Source of the DNA: Yarrowia lipolytica
Taxonomy: Eukaryota; Ascomycota; Dipodascomycetes; Dipodascales
Direction of reading: 5' to 3'
Assembly: GCF_001761485.1 (NCBI RefSeq)
Contig: NC_090774.1
Span: forward strand, 2,852,001 to 2,916,000
DNA: 64,000 nt
Part shown: piece after piece, positions 52,301 through 63,031 of the stretch
Numbering within the stretch: the stretch's first letter is position 1
How the letters are laid out: every line of letters begins with the position of its first letter
Translations under genes and position numbers: made by a program
Notes under the pieces: generated by a model
Database searches by the model: none
What the model was told of the DNA's origin: nothing
What the model saw: only the letters and a program-made list of their open reading frames with translations

Positions 52301-52782
52301 GAGCTCTGATCTCCACCAGCAGCACAAACTCGGCAAATGATCCTATTGCTGCTAAAGTCGAGGAGGCGTCCACGCATATTTTGCCTCCCAGACCGCTGAG
52401 GTTGGGTTTGTTGCGCGGGAAAATGGTCGTGGCATCGAGCACCTGCGGTGTGGCGCCCGTCTCGTACACCTTTACCAGCAGCAGCTCTCCAGACGACATG
52501 CAGATGAGAAGATGGTCTCTGGAGAGCTTGTCAGGGGTCTTATCTTCGATGACGCATGCCGATAGCAGTCTGGCGGGCAGCGTATGTGTTTGGTTGGCGA
52601 TGACAAGTGAGGTTGTCTGTGTTAGTTCCGGTGGGCAGTGATATCTCACGTCATTCGTCTTCACTACTCACCCTGAGGATAACGTGAAACGGCACTCCTT
52701 CGGCGTTTCGACACTGGAAAATGTGCTCAATGACGGGGCTGCTGAGCACGTTTCTGTGCACAATGCTAGGTTGGTCGTCCAT
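49374..52782 (-). CDS. DDB1/CPSF160-type protein, fungal MMS1-like (spliced)
   Basis: The model is complement(join(49374..52616, 52672..52782)), 1117 residues. Exon 1 (MDDQPSIVHRNVLSSPVIEH...) ends AGG|GTGAGT. Exon 2 follows CTAACACAG. The intron is 55 nt, and retention gives an early stop. Composition and strand-rich repeats point to the multi-propeller family of DDB1, RSE1/SF3B3, CPSF160 and yeast Mms1. NVLSSPVIEHIF and KICVDASSTLAAIGSFAEF resemble the MMS1_N domain, and the C-terminal third (GRLVILSYKVKNGEV, GIIVLTYEDDKFCRVAKDSV) matches the CPSF_A part. Mms1 is the adaptor of the Rtt101 cullin ligase in replication-fork repair. It is weakly conserved, so orthology is uncertain, and RSE1 or another member cannot be excluded by eye. 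Confidence 0.8.
52617..52671 (-). other. 55-nt intron in the MMS1-like gene
   Basis: GTGAGT donor at 52671-52666 and CTAACACAG acceptor at 52625-52617. It is very short, with phase 0 at both ends. Confidence 0.85.
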
Positions 52783-55207
52783 GTGGCTCTGCTGGCTCCG
52801 TGGCCCGGGTTTGTCGTGTGCACGCTGAATGATCAACTTTCCAAATACCAGTTGGTGTGCTGTATACACTCACAAATGTATGCAGACATATCTGGGGATG
52901 CATAGTCTGCATGAGACTACATTTAACAGAGACTCTACTGGAATAAGAACTTTTACATGACTACAAGTAGCTGACTAGTGCCCAAGTGTCAAGACGTCAA
53001 TACAAGGGAAATCCAGCATTGGCAAGAGGCATAACGTTCATTTAATCCAAATGCGTTTGGAACAAGTGACCGCTGAGTATTGTACTGTGCTATAAGGTTT
53101 TTTAGCAACTTGATTGACGATACACCAGAGGAACAGGCTTATCGAGAGACAGATGCTACGCCAGAAATGTGGGCACAAGGTCTGAGACGAGTGACCAGTG
53201 GGCAAATAAAGAGCCCCCAAACCGAATCACAGTGTTCATTGTTCTAATTCTGCTGATCATGAGCCCAAAGTTGGGCATGGATGTAACATGTCACTGAGGC
53301 GCGTATGGTAAGGAGCGCCCAGTGTGAAGGAGGTGTATAAAGTGGACAGGTGCTGGCTGTTTTTGTAGATTTGTTCGCCAAGGAACAGTACTTACATGTC
53401 AAGCAACTATTCATTCTGCAAGTTAGGGCTATGGCTGTGTTTACGGGCAAGCTCATATCCTTTACTACTGTAGCTACACTGTACGATACCACCAGTGAGC
53501 AAGATACTCCTGCAAGATGCTCCTGCAAGATACTCCTGCTAGACTACAAGTACGAGTACCGTACCAAAACGATATGTGGTGGAAGAAATATTATTATATT
53601 TTATCAATGGAGAACTCATTACGTATACAAATATTGTACAGTGATAACCACCAGCAAAATCCAGTGATCGGTATGGACATCTTCCTTGTACAGAATGCCA
53701 TTCGTTCGCCATTCACAATTACTTAGAGTTTCAAGTAAACTGGTGTTGAAGAGACACACATTTCACATCCAACATACTCTCCAAAGACATTTCAATAACA
53801 ACGATCACGTCAGATATTGAAGTCCAGAAACGGGCTAACGTCGTCTGGTGCCATTATGATGACTTTCTGGCCCAGATTCTGTATTAATCGCGCGTAGATC
53901 TGCTACTTCAGGGTAATTGGTGGAGTGTACCAGTATCGTAGTTACTTCGAGACGGTGGAAGGTGTAGGACCATTCTACAGCAATACCAATCTCAACACCC
54001 GGGATCTAGTAGACACACGTGATATACATGCGACATATTTTCTTATAGCCATTTCTAATCCTCCATGTTAGTCCCTTCTCCATGGCAATCTCCGGGATTC
54101 TCACAAATGTCGTCCTCTACTTTTTTTTTTGGCTGCCATGTTTCCCACCACATACAATTTTTTACAATACAAGTACTCTCTTCCAACCCTAACCCTCGAT
54201 AACATAAATACCCCCTCGCACCCCGATTTGCTCGTTAATGTCTACAGGCTCCCATTAGAGTCACGGAGCAATTTTGTTTTCTCCCACAATTGCTGTTGGC
54301 CTGACTGTCGTGCAGGTCATATCGTGCTCGGGCTGCCTCAGAGTAACTGTTGATTCGGCTTATTGTCACCCCGCTCTTTTGAGTGGAAGTGCGGCCCCAA
54401 GACATACATCTTTGTCCCTTGCCTTGTATTGCGATTTTGGCCATCGGTATAGACGGCAAAATTGTCGTGCTCCAGGAGTTGGTTTTTAGAGTTTCGCTAA
54501 TATGCTCTATAAACGTTTAGAGTGGTAAAACAAAACGTCTGTACGAACGATCTCTTGTATCCACAGGATGTCGACTGCCCCAAGAATATCGACTTTGTTG
54601 GGGCAGATCTCCGAGCAATACCTCTGGAGTGACCACCATCACATCTCCTGGTGGACCTCGTCATTTTGGGATCAATTTTCCGATGTTGTGATAACCAGAT
54701 GACTGTAAATTTACGGTACAAGGAACGACGGAAAAGATCTGCTTATTCAGATTACGAATCTTTGTTAGCGAGTCTAGGGAAGATGTCGGTATAATGGGGT
54801 GCAAGGCGGGGGGTGTTTGTGGTCTATTGTTCTATATTACTGGTACATACACACACTGTGCCGTGTTAGCTCCATCCATCTTGATCATCTCCAGCTGTGT
54901 AGGTACGAGTGGCTGGACCCTTATGTTGTGTTAGGATAGCCCAAAATGAAATACAAAGATATCTGATGAGTCGCCTCGGTGAAAACATTTGAATGGTACA
55001 GTTCTCTTCTTCCTAAGATCATTATCGGATGAGTAAGTCGTGGGCTCATACAGTATGTAGTGTTCTGATGCCATGGCGACTGTTAGCACACAATATACTA
55101 TAGCCAATTACTGGAGAGCTCCGGTGTACTCATTTAATCCCCCGGAGCTACTACAAGTACGCGCCGCAATTGATCGTTAATATATACATGAATTGGTTAT
55201 GTCTTCT
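52783..55207. other. Intergenic, MMS1-like promoter to CMC4 3' end
   Basis: 2.4 kb. A 13-bp tandem triplet lies at 53500-53538 and an 11-T run near 54120. Open frames are short and lack protein character. No gene is called. Confidence 0.5.
53500..53538. repeat. Tandem 13-bp repeat, 3 copies
   Basis: CAAGATACTCCTG three times, the middle unit with one change. Confidence 0.8.
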
Positions 55208-55837
55208 CTATTTCTTGGCAAATTCGAGAAGAACGGCATCGACATCCTTGGACTCTCGCTGCTGGATCTTGAGCTTGAGCAGGTTGGGCTTGGGACAACT
55301 GGTGGATCGGGCATCCTCACCCTTGGACATGTAAAACTTGGCACAGCACTCGTACAGTTCGTCAATCAGCTTGGTGCACTTGCTCTCGTTGTAGCCCGAT
55401 CGCTGCAGGCAGTCTGTGTTAGTGGTTGAAGTTGAGCTGGGGTACGGAGAACATCAATCTCAAAAAAGGAGAGCCATTGGAATTCTTGCCTGTTGTCTAA
55501 AATGACATTAACAGAGTCAGATCAAGGGCTCGATGGTAGTTTTGTAGAATGAACGGTTTCAATGAGGGATTTGATCGGCGTTTGACCCATATCCAAGCTT
55601 ATCAAAGGTCCGATCAGCAGAAGCTCGTGAAATAACAGTCACTCTTCGCAGTAATCCAGTCGCTTACTTGGAGTGACCTACTCGGCTAGCCTCCTACTAG
55701 TAGGTGTAGGCTGCCTTCAATTCCTCTAGCCACACCCTCTGAGAGTCAAGCCCATTCCCATGTATTTACTCACCCTGGATCCGACAGGCATAGGCGTGGC
55801 AAGGCTGCGAGTTGTAGTCGATTTCTTCTTCAGCCAT
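55208..55837 (-). CDS. CMC4: Twin Cx9C mitochondrial protein CMC4 (spliced)
   Basis: The model is complement(join(55208..55413, 55774..55837)), 89 residues. Exon 1 gives MAEEEIDYNSQPCHAYACRI plus Q and one base before GTGAGT. Exon 2 follows CTAACACAG and begins DCLQRSGYNESKCTK. The cysteines form two Cx9C pairs, C13/C23 and C34/C44, with further C18 and C45, exactly the Cmc4/MTCP1 layout. LIDELYECCAKFY and SCPKPNLLKLKIQQR also match. Such proteins enter the mitochondrial intermembrane space through Mia40 and fold as a disulfide hairpin; Cmc4 is linked to respiratory chain upkeep, with its exact role unsettled. The gene is easily missed because neither exon stands out as an open frame. Confidence 0.92.
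55414..55773 (-). other. CMC4 intron
   Basis: A 360-nt intron with GTGAGT donor (55773-55768) and CTAACACAG acceptor. It splits the codon for Asp22 after its first base. Confidence 0.88.
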
Positions 55838-56536
55838 TGTGTTTATCGTATGTGTTGTGCTGTGTTGCTGTGTGGAGATAGTAGAGTGGGTTATGCATGT
55901 TGAGCTTGATTTCCCTTCTTGTAAGAGATGAAGTGGAAAGCAGTAATTGTGCTTCACTGTTCATAAATCTGGAAAAAGGTAATGTAATTCAAATAATCTA
56001 GTCTTACACTACAGATTAAGAGAAAAATCACCTCAATCAGACAACTTTTGCCGTAATTAGAATGACGCGCAAAGTTCCACCATCGTCCTTCATCGAACAT
56101 TAAGTTGAAGCAGTACAAGTAGGAAAGACTATCTACAATCCACAGTACCTACTAGACACTGGACATGGTACTTGTATCACAGAAATACAATCTACATATA
56201 TCATTCTGCTCCCCTTTATTTCTTGATACAAATACCGACTTTTAATATATCCGTGGTACCAATTACTGGTACCAATCACACCCCTTGACGCATCTTGTTG
56301 ACCTATTTCTCTCTCCTACTTTTGTTAGACAGCTCTCATTGCAGAAAAGATGGTATCGTGACACTCCCCTACTAGCTCAATCAAACTATGGTATAGATCC
56401 GACCTTCTGTCACATATTATCTCCTCCTTTTGCCTCCATCTATCTTCTCTCCTCTCCTACATCCTCCAAAGCACGTCAACTCTAATTAGAACACGACTTT
56501 TCTCATTTCACGACGCGTCTACGCCTGTTCAAAAAC
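55838..56536. other. Divergent intergenic CMC4 / RDH54
   Basis: About 700 bp serving both genes. It includes GGTACCAATTACTGGTACCA-like paired GGTACC sites near 56255-56275 and an ACGCGT box at 56513-56518. No other gene. Confidence 0.55.
56513..56518. promoter_or_regulatory. ACGCGT (MCB-like) box before RDH54
   Basis: The MluI cell-cycle box sequence lies 19 bp before the ATG. In yeast, MBF uses it for S-phase and repair genes. The closeness to the start weakens the case. Confidence 0.25.
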
Positions 56537-59359
56537 ATGTATCGACGCCCTGCGAAGCGCCGGGTGCCCAATCCCGATGTTCTTTTGGCGCCTTTCAAGC
56601 CGCTGACGCAAAATCTGCCTCCAAAAACCGACCCCAAACCCTCAATATCAGAATCGTCCGACTCGGAGTGTGCCAGTGACGATGATGAACAGGAAAAGCT
56701 GCGGGTCAAACGACGAAAGCTGAAGGAGCAACAGGAGGAGGAAGAGCGCCAGAAACAGGAAGCTGAAAAGAAACGACAGGCCGAACTCCGGGAGCAAAAC
56801 CGACGCATTTCAAAGGAAGAAGCGGCCCAGATGCTCAAGGCCGTGGCAGAACCAAAACGTGCCAGACAAGCGGATCTGGGTGTGCTGAGGTCTGCCGAGG
56901 AGATTGAACAGGAGCTCCAGATCCGGGAGCGCAAGGAACGCGTGGAGTCCGAGAGAATCAGCGCCAGAAACCTCTCGTTCAATGCTCTGTATCGAAAGAA
57001 GCTGGGGCACAAAAAGAAGCATAAGACATGGGATGGAGATGGAATCGTGGTCGTTAAGGGAGAAACACTGTCGCTCTACACCCCTGAAGGTAAGGGGATC
57101 GTTCGGGGTTTCAAATTGCAGCCCCAGGTAGTCGTTGAAGAGGGTCAGGTGCTGAAGGTGGGTCCTCTAGAGATCGAACTTGAAAGTACCGTGGTGGAGG
57201 CCCAAAGAGGAGTGCTAGGCATGGTGGAGGATATTGAGTCACGTACAGCAGTTGAGAAAGGTCGTTCTGCTTCCGCATTACGTGAGTCTCCTGTTCCAAC
57301 AAATGATACTCCAGAGCCATTGTCAGTTGAAGCAACTTCAGCGGTTGTGACGGAAACATACACGCTTCCTGCTCCCACGACTTTCAAGGCAGTGAAACGT
57401 CTACGTGTTAAACTACCACAGAAGATCACAGAGGAAAACTTTGCGACATTCATTCAGGATGTCAAAATTGACCCTCTGTTGAACACTGCCCTTCGGCCTC
57501 ATCAGCGCGAAGCAGTCGACTTTTTGTACCGTTGTGTGATGGGTTTCAACCCCACATCAGGCTATGGAGCTCTCTTGGCCGACGAAATGGGTATGGGTAA
57601 AACACTGATGTCGATTGCTTTAATTTGGACGCTATTGAAGCAGACTCCGCTCAAAGGGGAACCTCCTCTAGCTAAACGAGTGCTGATTGTCTGTCCTGTG
57701 ACTCTAGTGAACAACTGGAAGACTGAAATCAAGAAATGGTTGGGCCCTTCACGACTAGGTGTTATGGCCATTACTGACAGTATGAGCATTGATCTGGGAA
57801 CGGTGATTCGAGATTTCACCTATGGACGGGTAAACCAGGTGATGATTATCGGCTACGAACGTCTCCTGCGAATTTCTGATCAGTTGCAGTCTGCCAACTT
57901 TGATCTGGTCATCTGTGACGAAGGTCATCGAATGAAAACTGCCGGAAACAAAGCCGCTAATGCCATCCAGAGTCTGGGGGTCGCCCGAAAGATCATTCTC
58001 AGTGGTACTCCGATCCAGAACGATCTCAAGGAGTTCTTTGTCATGGTTGATTTCCTCAATCCCGGTCTACTGGGCTCTTTCCAGCAGTTCAACAAAGACT
58101 ACATAATTCCCATTGTGCGGTCTCGTGCACCCGATGCATTCCCCAGTGAGCTCGAAAAGGGTCAAAAACAGTCTGCTCGATTGTCGTCAATCACTGGCCA
58201 GTTCATTTTACGTCGAACTGCTGACATTTTGTCTCGCTTCTTGCCCCCCAAGACTGAGACTGTTCTCTTCTGTCTCCCCAACGCCCAGCAAACGGAAATA
58301 TACACCAAGCTGTCTTCCGAGTATCTGAATCGACTCGAACGCCACCAAGTTGACTCGTTCAAGTCGATACTGTCACTCAGAAAAGTGTGTAACTCGCCCA
58401 TTCTTTTGTCTGAGGATGGACCAGCCCTAGACTCGGGAAAGGCATATTTGCGTAACTCTGGTAAGATGAACACGCTGTTTCGCATGATTGGTCAACTGCG
58501 AGCACGTAACAAGATGGATCCTGACAACGCAGAGAAGGTTGTCATTGTATCGTCCTTTACGCAAACTCTGGATGTTATTGAGGGGCTGGTAAAGGACCTT
58601 AAGCTGTCATTCACTCGTCTGGATGGATCCGTACAAGCTTCTGCACGTGCCAAGATTGTCAAACAATTCAATTCTTCTTCCGCAGATAGCTGTTTTGTGT
58701 TTCTCTTGTCGGCGCGAGCTGGAGGAGTGGGTATCAATCTGATTGGTGCGTCTCGATTGTTCCTGTTTGACCCGGATTGGAATCCTGCTGTCGACTTACA
58801 AGCCATGGCTCGTATCCATCGAGATGGCCAGAAGAAGCCCGTGTATATCTACCGTCTCCTTACTACTGGATGCATTGACGAGAAGATTTTCCAGCGACAA
58901 ACTATCAAGACCGGTCTGGCCAACTCCCTGATTGAAGGCACAGAAGAGGCTGATACGTTCACGGATGAGGAGCTCAAGAAACTCTTCTCTATGGACGTGC
59001 TGACCCATTGTAATACGCATGACTTAATGGAGTGCAAGTGTGAACACAATGGAGGTGATCTGGGAGAGGTGGTTGAGGAAGTGCAAGTGACCAAGGCCAC
59101 AGCTTCAGATTCGTTCACTACGGCTCGTGAACTGGAGAAGAACCAAGACAAACAACAGAGGAGTCTCAAGAGTTTGCTGGAATACAAGCATATCAGTCCA
59201 GATGTTGTTCGTGAGCAATGGGACAGTCTGTCTGAGATTGGAGATGTGTTGCTGGAGAAGATTGTGGGAGAGAAGAATGATTTGGTTAGTTATATTCTGA
59301 CCAAGACTTCAGTTCAAGCGTTAGACGAGGTTGATACGGTGGACGTTGTGGAGGAATGA
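56537..59359 (+). CDS. RDH54: Swi2/Snf2 recombination translocase RDH54/TID1
   Basis: Rdh54 is a double-stranded-DNA translocase that works with Rad51/Dmc1 in homologous recombination and clears Rad51 from DNA. The 940-residue protein opens with MYRRPAKRRVPNPD and a charged, coiled-coil-like N-terminal region (about 40-150). The helicase core runs from about 315 to 800. LRPHQREAVDFLYRCVMGF starts it, the Walker A segment ADEMGMGKTLMS lies near 345-356, DEGH near 459-462, and LSGTPIQNDLKEFF next. The second lobe holds LLSARAGGVGINLIGASRLF and MARIHRDGQKKPVYIYRLL. CVMGFNP fits the Rdh54/Rad54 group, and the N-terminus and PFKPL stretch favour Rdh54 over Rad54. No intron is seen. Confidence 0.92.
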   Translation: MYRRPAKRRVPNPDVLLAPFKPLTQNLPPKTDPKPSISESSDSECASDDDEQEKLRVKRRKLKEQQEEEERQKQEAEKKRQAELREQNRRISKEEAAQMLKAVAEPKRARQADLGVLRSAEEIEQELQIRERKERVESERISARNLSFNALYRKKLGHKKKHKTWDGDGIVVVKGETLSLYTPEGKGIVRGFKLQPQVVVEEGQVLKVGPLEIELESTVVEAQRGVLGMVEDIESRTAVEKGRSASALRESPVPTNDTPEPLSVEATSAVVTETYTLPAPTTFKAVKRLRVKLPQKITEENFATFIQDVKIDPLLNTALRPHQREAVDFLYRCVMGFNPTSGYGALLADEMGMGKTLMSIALIWTLLKQTPLKGEPPLAKRVLIVCPVTLVNNWKTEIKKWLGPSRLGVMAITDSMSIDLGTVIRDFTYGRVNQVMIIGYERLLRISDQLQSANFDLVICDEGHRMKTAGNKAANAIQSLGVARKIILSGTPIQNDLKEFFVMVDFLNPGLLGSFQQFNKDYIIPIVRSRAPDAFPSELEKGQKQSARLSSITGQFILRRTADILSRFLPPKTETVLFCLPNAQQTEIYTKLSSEYLNRLERHQVDSFKSILSLRKVCNSPILLSEDGPALDSGKAYLRNSGKMNTLFRMIGQLRARNKMDPDNAEKVVIVSSFTQTLDVIEGLVKDLKLSFTRLDGSVQASARAKIVKQFNSSSADSCFVFLLSARAGGVGINLIGASRLFLFDPDWNPAVDLQAMARIHRDGQKKPVYIYRLLTTGCIDEKIFQRQTIKTGLANSLIEGTEEADTFTDEELKKLFSMDVLTHCNTHDLMECKCEHNGGDLGEVVEEVQVTKATASDSFTTARELEKNQDKQQRSLKSLLEYKHISPDVVREQWDSLSEIGDVLLEKIVGEKNDLVSYILTKTSVQALDEVDTVDVVEE

Positions 59360-60671
59360 TAGAGAAAATGGTACGGGATTGCATAGCATAGCGATAGATG
59401 GAATGCATTGGAACTTACTTAATGGCACGACACTACTTGTAATTTGTATTTCATTTCAGGCAAATTTCACATAAACGGGTGTTGGTTCTTGCTGCTGGTT
59501 CACATTTCCTGGATGCCGAGTGTTGGTGACGATGGGAGCCAAGCGCCTTCTAGTAGGGCTACTCGTACTTACCGAAGTAGTCTCTACAAAACACTATGGT
59601 AAGATGGTGTTGTACAGAGCAGTTGTAACGGGTGAAGATTGGTTTACGGCTATCTGTGGCCCAGCAACACATCAGTTTTAGTCTCTCTAACCAAACAATA
59701 TTATCCATTGTAACAGTTCAATAAGACACCGGAGCTTGCCAATTCAGTCTTGTCTGAACCACTACTGTACGAGTATTCGTATCATACTCCAGGAGTGCAC
59801 TCTGTACTTGAGGCTCACAAGCACTGTATGATGCGCTATCGTACATGCCGTTCGAGACTGTATATCACGTTATTGGTGTGTTTGAGAGCGAAAAACCAGA
59901 TTTCCATCATTTCCCATCACTTTCCATCACTTTCCACGACCTTTTACTCGTTATACATCACCCACGAGTGCGCGTACTCGTACTGTATTCGCCAAACGTC
60001 AAAATGCCCTGTTAATTAATGGGACTGTTAGAGTTCCGATAAGAGGAAAAGTTTAAGCGCATCACATGCTCCCAAGGGTCTGTTGGTGATAATATGGACT
60101 AATAACGAATCATAGGGTAATGAAACTAATCAATAAGTTGGATATACTGTATAAGAGGGTGTTTATCAAAGTATCGTTCTTGTACTTGTACAAGTAGAGC
60201 AAATATAAGAGTAAGCGACACTGTACAAGTATTTGTATTTGTAATATGATCTAGACAAAACGCTCAGTTGCTTCAAAGTGCTATGGCCATATACACACTT
60301 AATAGCAATCATATGGACTTATCCTTGTTGCCAAAAAACGAAGATCGCAAGCTCAAGCCTCAAGGGTCGCTGCGTGTAGTTGTACAAGTACAAGTAGATC
60401 TTCATCATCTATCTATCAACCGGAGAATGTACTCGTACTTGTAGCATCCTTCTACCTGTACAGTACGTGTACGACCACACAAAGAGTCATTAGTTAGTAC
60501 ATAAATTACAGGACGTTGCTGAGTGTTCGTAGCCAGGCCTATTGATGAAGCGATAGGTCAGCGAGTTTGATTGTATTGCAGAGTGTCAGATTCCATGAGG
60601 TAAGATGCAACCAGTCTCCCACAGTACAGTACATACTGTATCGTAAATGTGAGGCAACATTCTTGAGTCAT
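59360..60671. other. Convergent intergenic RDH54 / ATG3
   Basis: 1.3 kb, unusually long between two 3' ends. It contains repeated TTTCCATCAC units (about 59910-59940) and two dense TACTTGTA/TACAAGTA clusters (60178-60245 and 60386-60475). No gene was seen. Confidence 0.55.
60178..60475. repeat. TACTTGTA/TACAAGTA motif clusters
   Basis: Many overlapping copies of TTGTAC, TACAAGTA and TACTTGTA, some forming the palindrome TTGTACTTGTACAAG. The same words recur near 535, 20570, 33215 and 49275. Confidence 0.6.
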
Positions 60672-61544
60672 CTAGAGGGCAGACATGGTATAGTCATGCT
60701 CAATACCCGGAGTAACACTGGCGATAAACTTCAAGAACGTGACCAGGTATTGGTCCACCCTCATAGCTGAGTTTTCCACTTCCTCCCACTCCTCCTCCCC
60801 TTCTCCGTCATCTGCATCAGCCACGCCGAGTTTGGCCACTCCCCTGGTAATGTCTTTATCTCCCTTGGCCTCCACTCTCTCCATAAGCACTCTCATGACG
60901 TTGGCATGCTTGCAGGGATGAATGGCCACCATGGTGATGTTATCTTGGAACGTGGGCCGCTCAATCGTCACTGTCTTGTCTCTGTATTCGGGAATAATGT
61001 CTTCAAACATATCTTCGGGCGTCAGAGGCGATCCTTCGGGAGAGTAGCCTGACAGAAACATCTTGGGCACCCGGTACGACGTAGAGTATGCAATGTAGAG
61101 ATTGTAAGTTCTGTGGTCGGTAGCCGTGGCAGGAGCCTCAGCTGCATCATCGTCATCGTCGTCTAGCTCCTCAAAGTCCGAATCGGCAATCTCAGCAATC
61201 TCCTCTGTGTCGTCTCCATCTGCGTCCTTCGTGTTGGCCACTCCAAACGACGTCCATCCGTCCTCCTCCTCTCCCAGAGTCACGGGTCCGCTCACGGTCG
61301 AGGCTCGCACGTGACTGGGCACGTGACGGGTCACCAGCACCTGCTTGTCCGGTGGCAAAAAGTCTCGCACCTTGGACTTGCTAGCAGACGCCCAGCTCCA
61401 CGTGGGGAACTTTTCGACCAGGTAGTCGCCGGCCTTCACAAACTCGTCGGGAGTGATTTCGCCGGTCGTTCGGAACGTCGACGTGTTAGATACGGGCGTG
61501 AGGTACTCGCGCAAGCTGGATGCGGCTGCTCGGACGTGTAGCAT
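60672..61544 (-). CDS. ATG3: Autophagy E2-like enzyme ATG3
   Basis: Atg3 takes activated Atg8 from Atg7 and joins it to phosphatidylethanolamine on the forming autophagosome. The protein has 290 residues from the ATG at 61544. The N-terminus MLHVRAAASSLREYLTPVSN contains the membrane-sensing amphipathic helix, followed by FRTTGEITPDEFVKAGDYLV. An acidic flexible stretch (ELDDDDDDAAE, about 130-145) is where Atg7 and Atg12 bind in relatives. YNLYIAYSTSYRVPKMFLSG and SPLTPEDMFEDII lead to the catalytic HPCKHANVM with Cys211. The end VDQYLVTFLKFIASVTPGIE completes the family pattern. An in-frame ATG further upstream would add 76 residues without Atg3 character and is not used. Confidence 0.96.
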   Translation of the reverse strand: MLHVRAAASSLREYLTPVSNTSTFRTTGEITPDEFVKAGDYLVEKFPTWSWASASKSKVRDFLPPDKQVLVTRHVPSHVRASTVSGPVTLGEEEDGWTSFGVANTKDADGDDTEEIAEIADSDFEELDDDDDDAAEAPATATDHRTYNLYIAYSTSYRVPKMFLSGYSPEGSPLTPEDMFEDIIPEYRDKTVTIERPTFQDNITMVAIHPCKHANVMRVLMERVEAKGDKDITRGVAKLGVADADDGEGEEEWEEVENSAMRVDQYLVTFLKFIASVTPGIEHDYTMSAL

Positions 61545-63031
61545 GGTGGATTTGTGTAGTGTTGTCTGGTAGTCTGGTGTATTGTAGGAGGCAATATAAA
61601 TAAACAGAGTTGGTGGAGCCTGCGTCTTATCAAACTTTATCGACGGGTTGGAGGAGATAGAGGGAGGTGACAGAAGGCGAATGGGAGGATATATGTGGTT
61701 TAATTCGACAAATGTCGGGGTTATAAGTACTTGTACTATGAAAATATCTTGCTTCCCTTTGTGTGCTTCCATTTAGGACTTTTGGAGCAGATTTTGACAC
61801 GAGTTTTCGCCCAATCAAACAACAGATCTAAACGGGCATTTACTTAACTCAATAGTTGACTTCGAGACCTCTGGGTCATGGGAGCGGTCATGTGAACTAT
61901 ACAAGAGTAAGAGACAGTTGTGGGGAGATGGAGTCCCGTATCAGACCAATGACACAAGGATAAGGTCATGTGATCATTATACCATATGAGGTATTGTATT
62001 CCATGGGATTATTCTATTGTATATAGTGCACCCATAGTATGTACATACTCGTATATAGTTTACACTGTTTTAAACAGAGACATTACTACAGCAGTTCTTG
62101 GCTAGCTACATTAACAGAAATGTTTCTGTTAGATGCCATTTACTATCGACTAGGTACGAATACGAGTACCCGACCTTACCTGGAAATAGAATGGTCCCTC
62201 TCTCTAGACCGAAGCAGAACGCTCCACGAGACAATGACCTATTTGAGTTGAAATGACCATGGAGGTTCAGAGAGGATGTGTCTTATCAGCTCTTCATCAA
62301 AAAGTATTATAATCATTTAAGACCTCTTGGTATGATATCGGATCCGTAAGAGAAGCAACTTTACCAATCTGGAGCAAGTCAAGTCTACGGTGTGAGAACA
62401 CATGTCTTGGATGACCCGCTTACTCACTGTTCCCAAGTAAAATTTCAATTACTGTAACAGTACGACCACTGCTGGAGTTCACAACGAATTCATCTCGACA
62501 TAATCGTTTCAAATGGAGGGATATACGTGAAGTATAGTATCTAGACTCGGCTGAATCCAGATCCCCGGTGCATACTTGCCCTCATCATCATGTTCTCTCA
62601 TTGTGACATACAAGGGCAGATTCCAACTCCAGAGCAACTATTATAACCACTGGTACTTTTCCACGTATACTTACATAATCACACACTCTCACACAACCCT
62701 TACCCAACTGCCTTCATTACTCGGTTGTACCAGTGTAGACATCTCCTCAACGCGCCGTAAATCAGTAAAATCGAGCAAGCAGAAGACAAAAATGGCCTAT
62801 GTAGACGTCTTGCACCCCTATTATCCCTCATTTCCCCGCCACCCGTTTTTAATCCCTCCTCTTGACATGGGCAAAAAGTCCTATCTATCCTCGTCCCAAA
62901 AAATAAGATTTGTGACTGTTTCACGTGACTCTTCCTAATTGGGATTCCCCAACTCTGGGACCTCCCAACGCCCTGCAGTTTGAAATACTTGTCTGGTTGA
63001 TTCTACGAACACAGCATCCAACACAGCAAAA
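61545..63031. other. Divergent intergenic ATG3 / RPL31
   Basis: About 1.5 kb. It contains a CACGTG box at 62922-62927, about 105 bp before RPL31. A 48-codon frame from 62791 (MAYVDVLHPYY...) has a good start context but no known relative. No gene is called. Confidence 0.5.
62922..62927. promoter_or_regulatory. CACGTG box upstream of RPL31
   Basis: TTCACGTGACT lies 105 bp before the start codon. In several non-Saccharomyces yeasts Cbf1-type sites serve ribosomal protein promoters. Confidence 0.4.

Noticed and set aside
62791-62937. A 48-residue frame in the RPL31 promoter
   Set aside because: Good start context, but no relative, and it overlaps the probable promoter with its CACGTG box.
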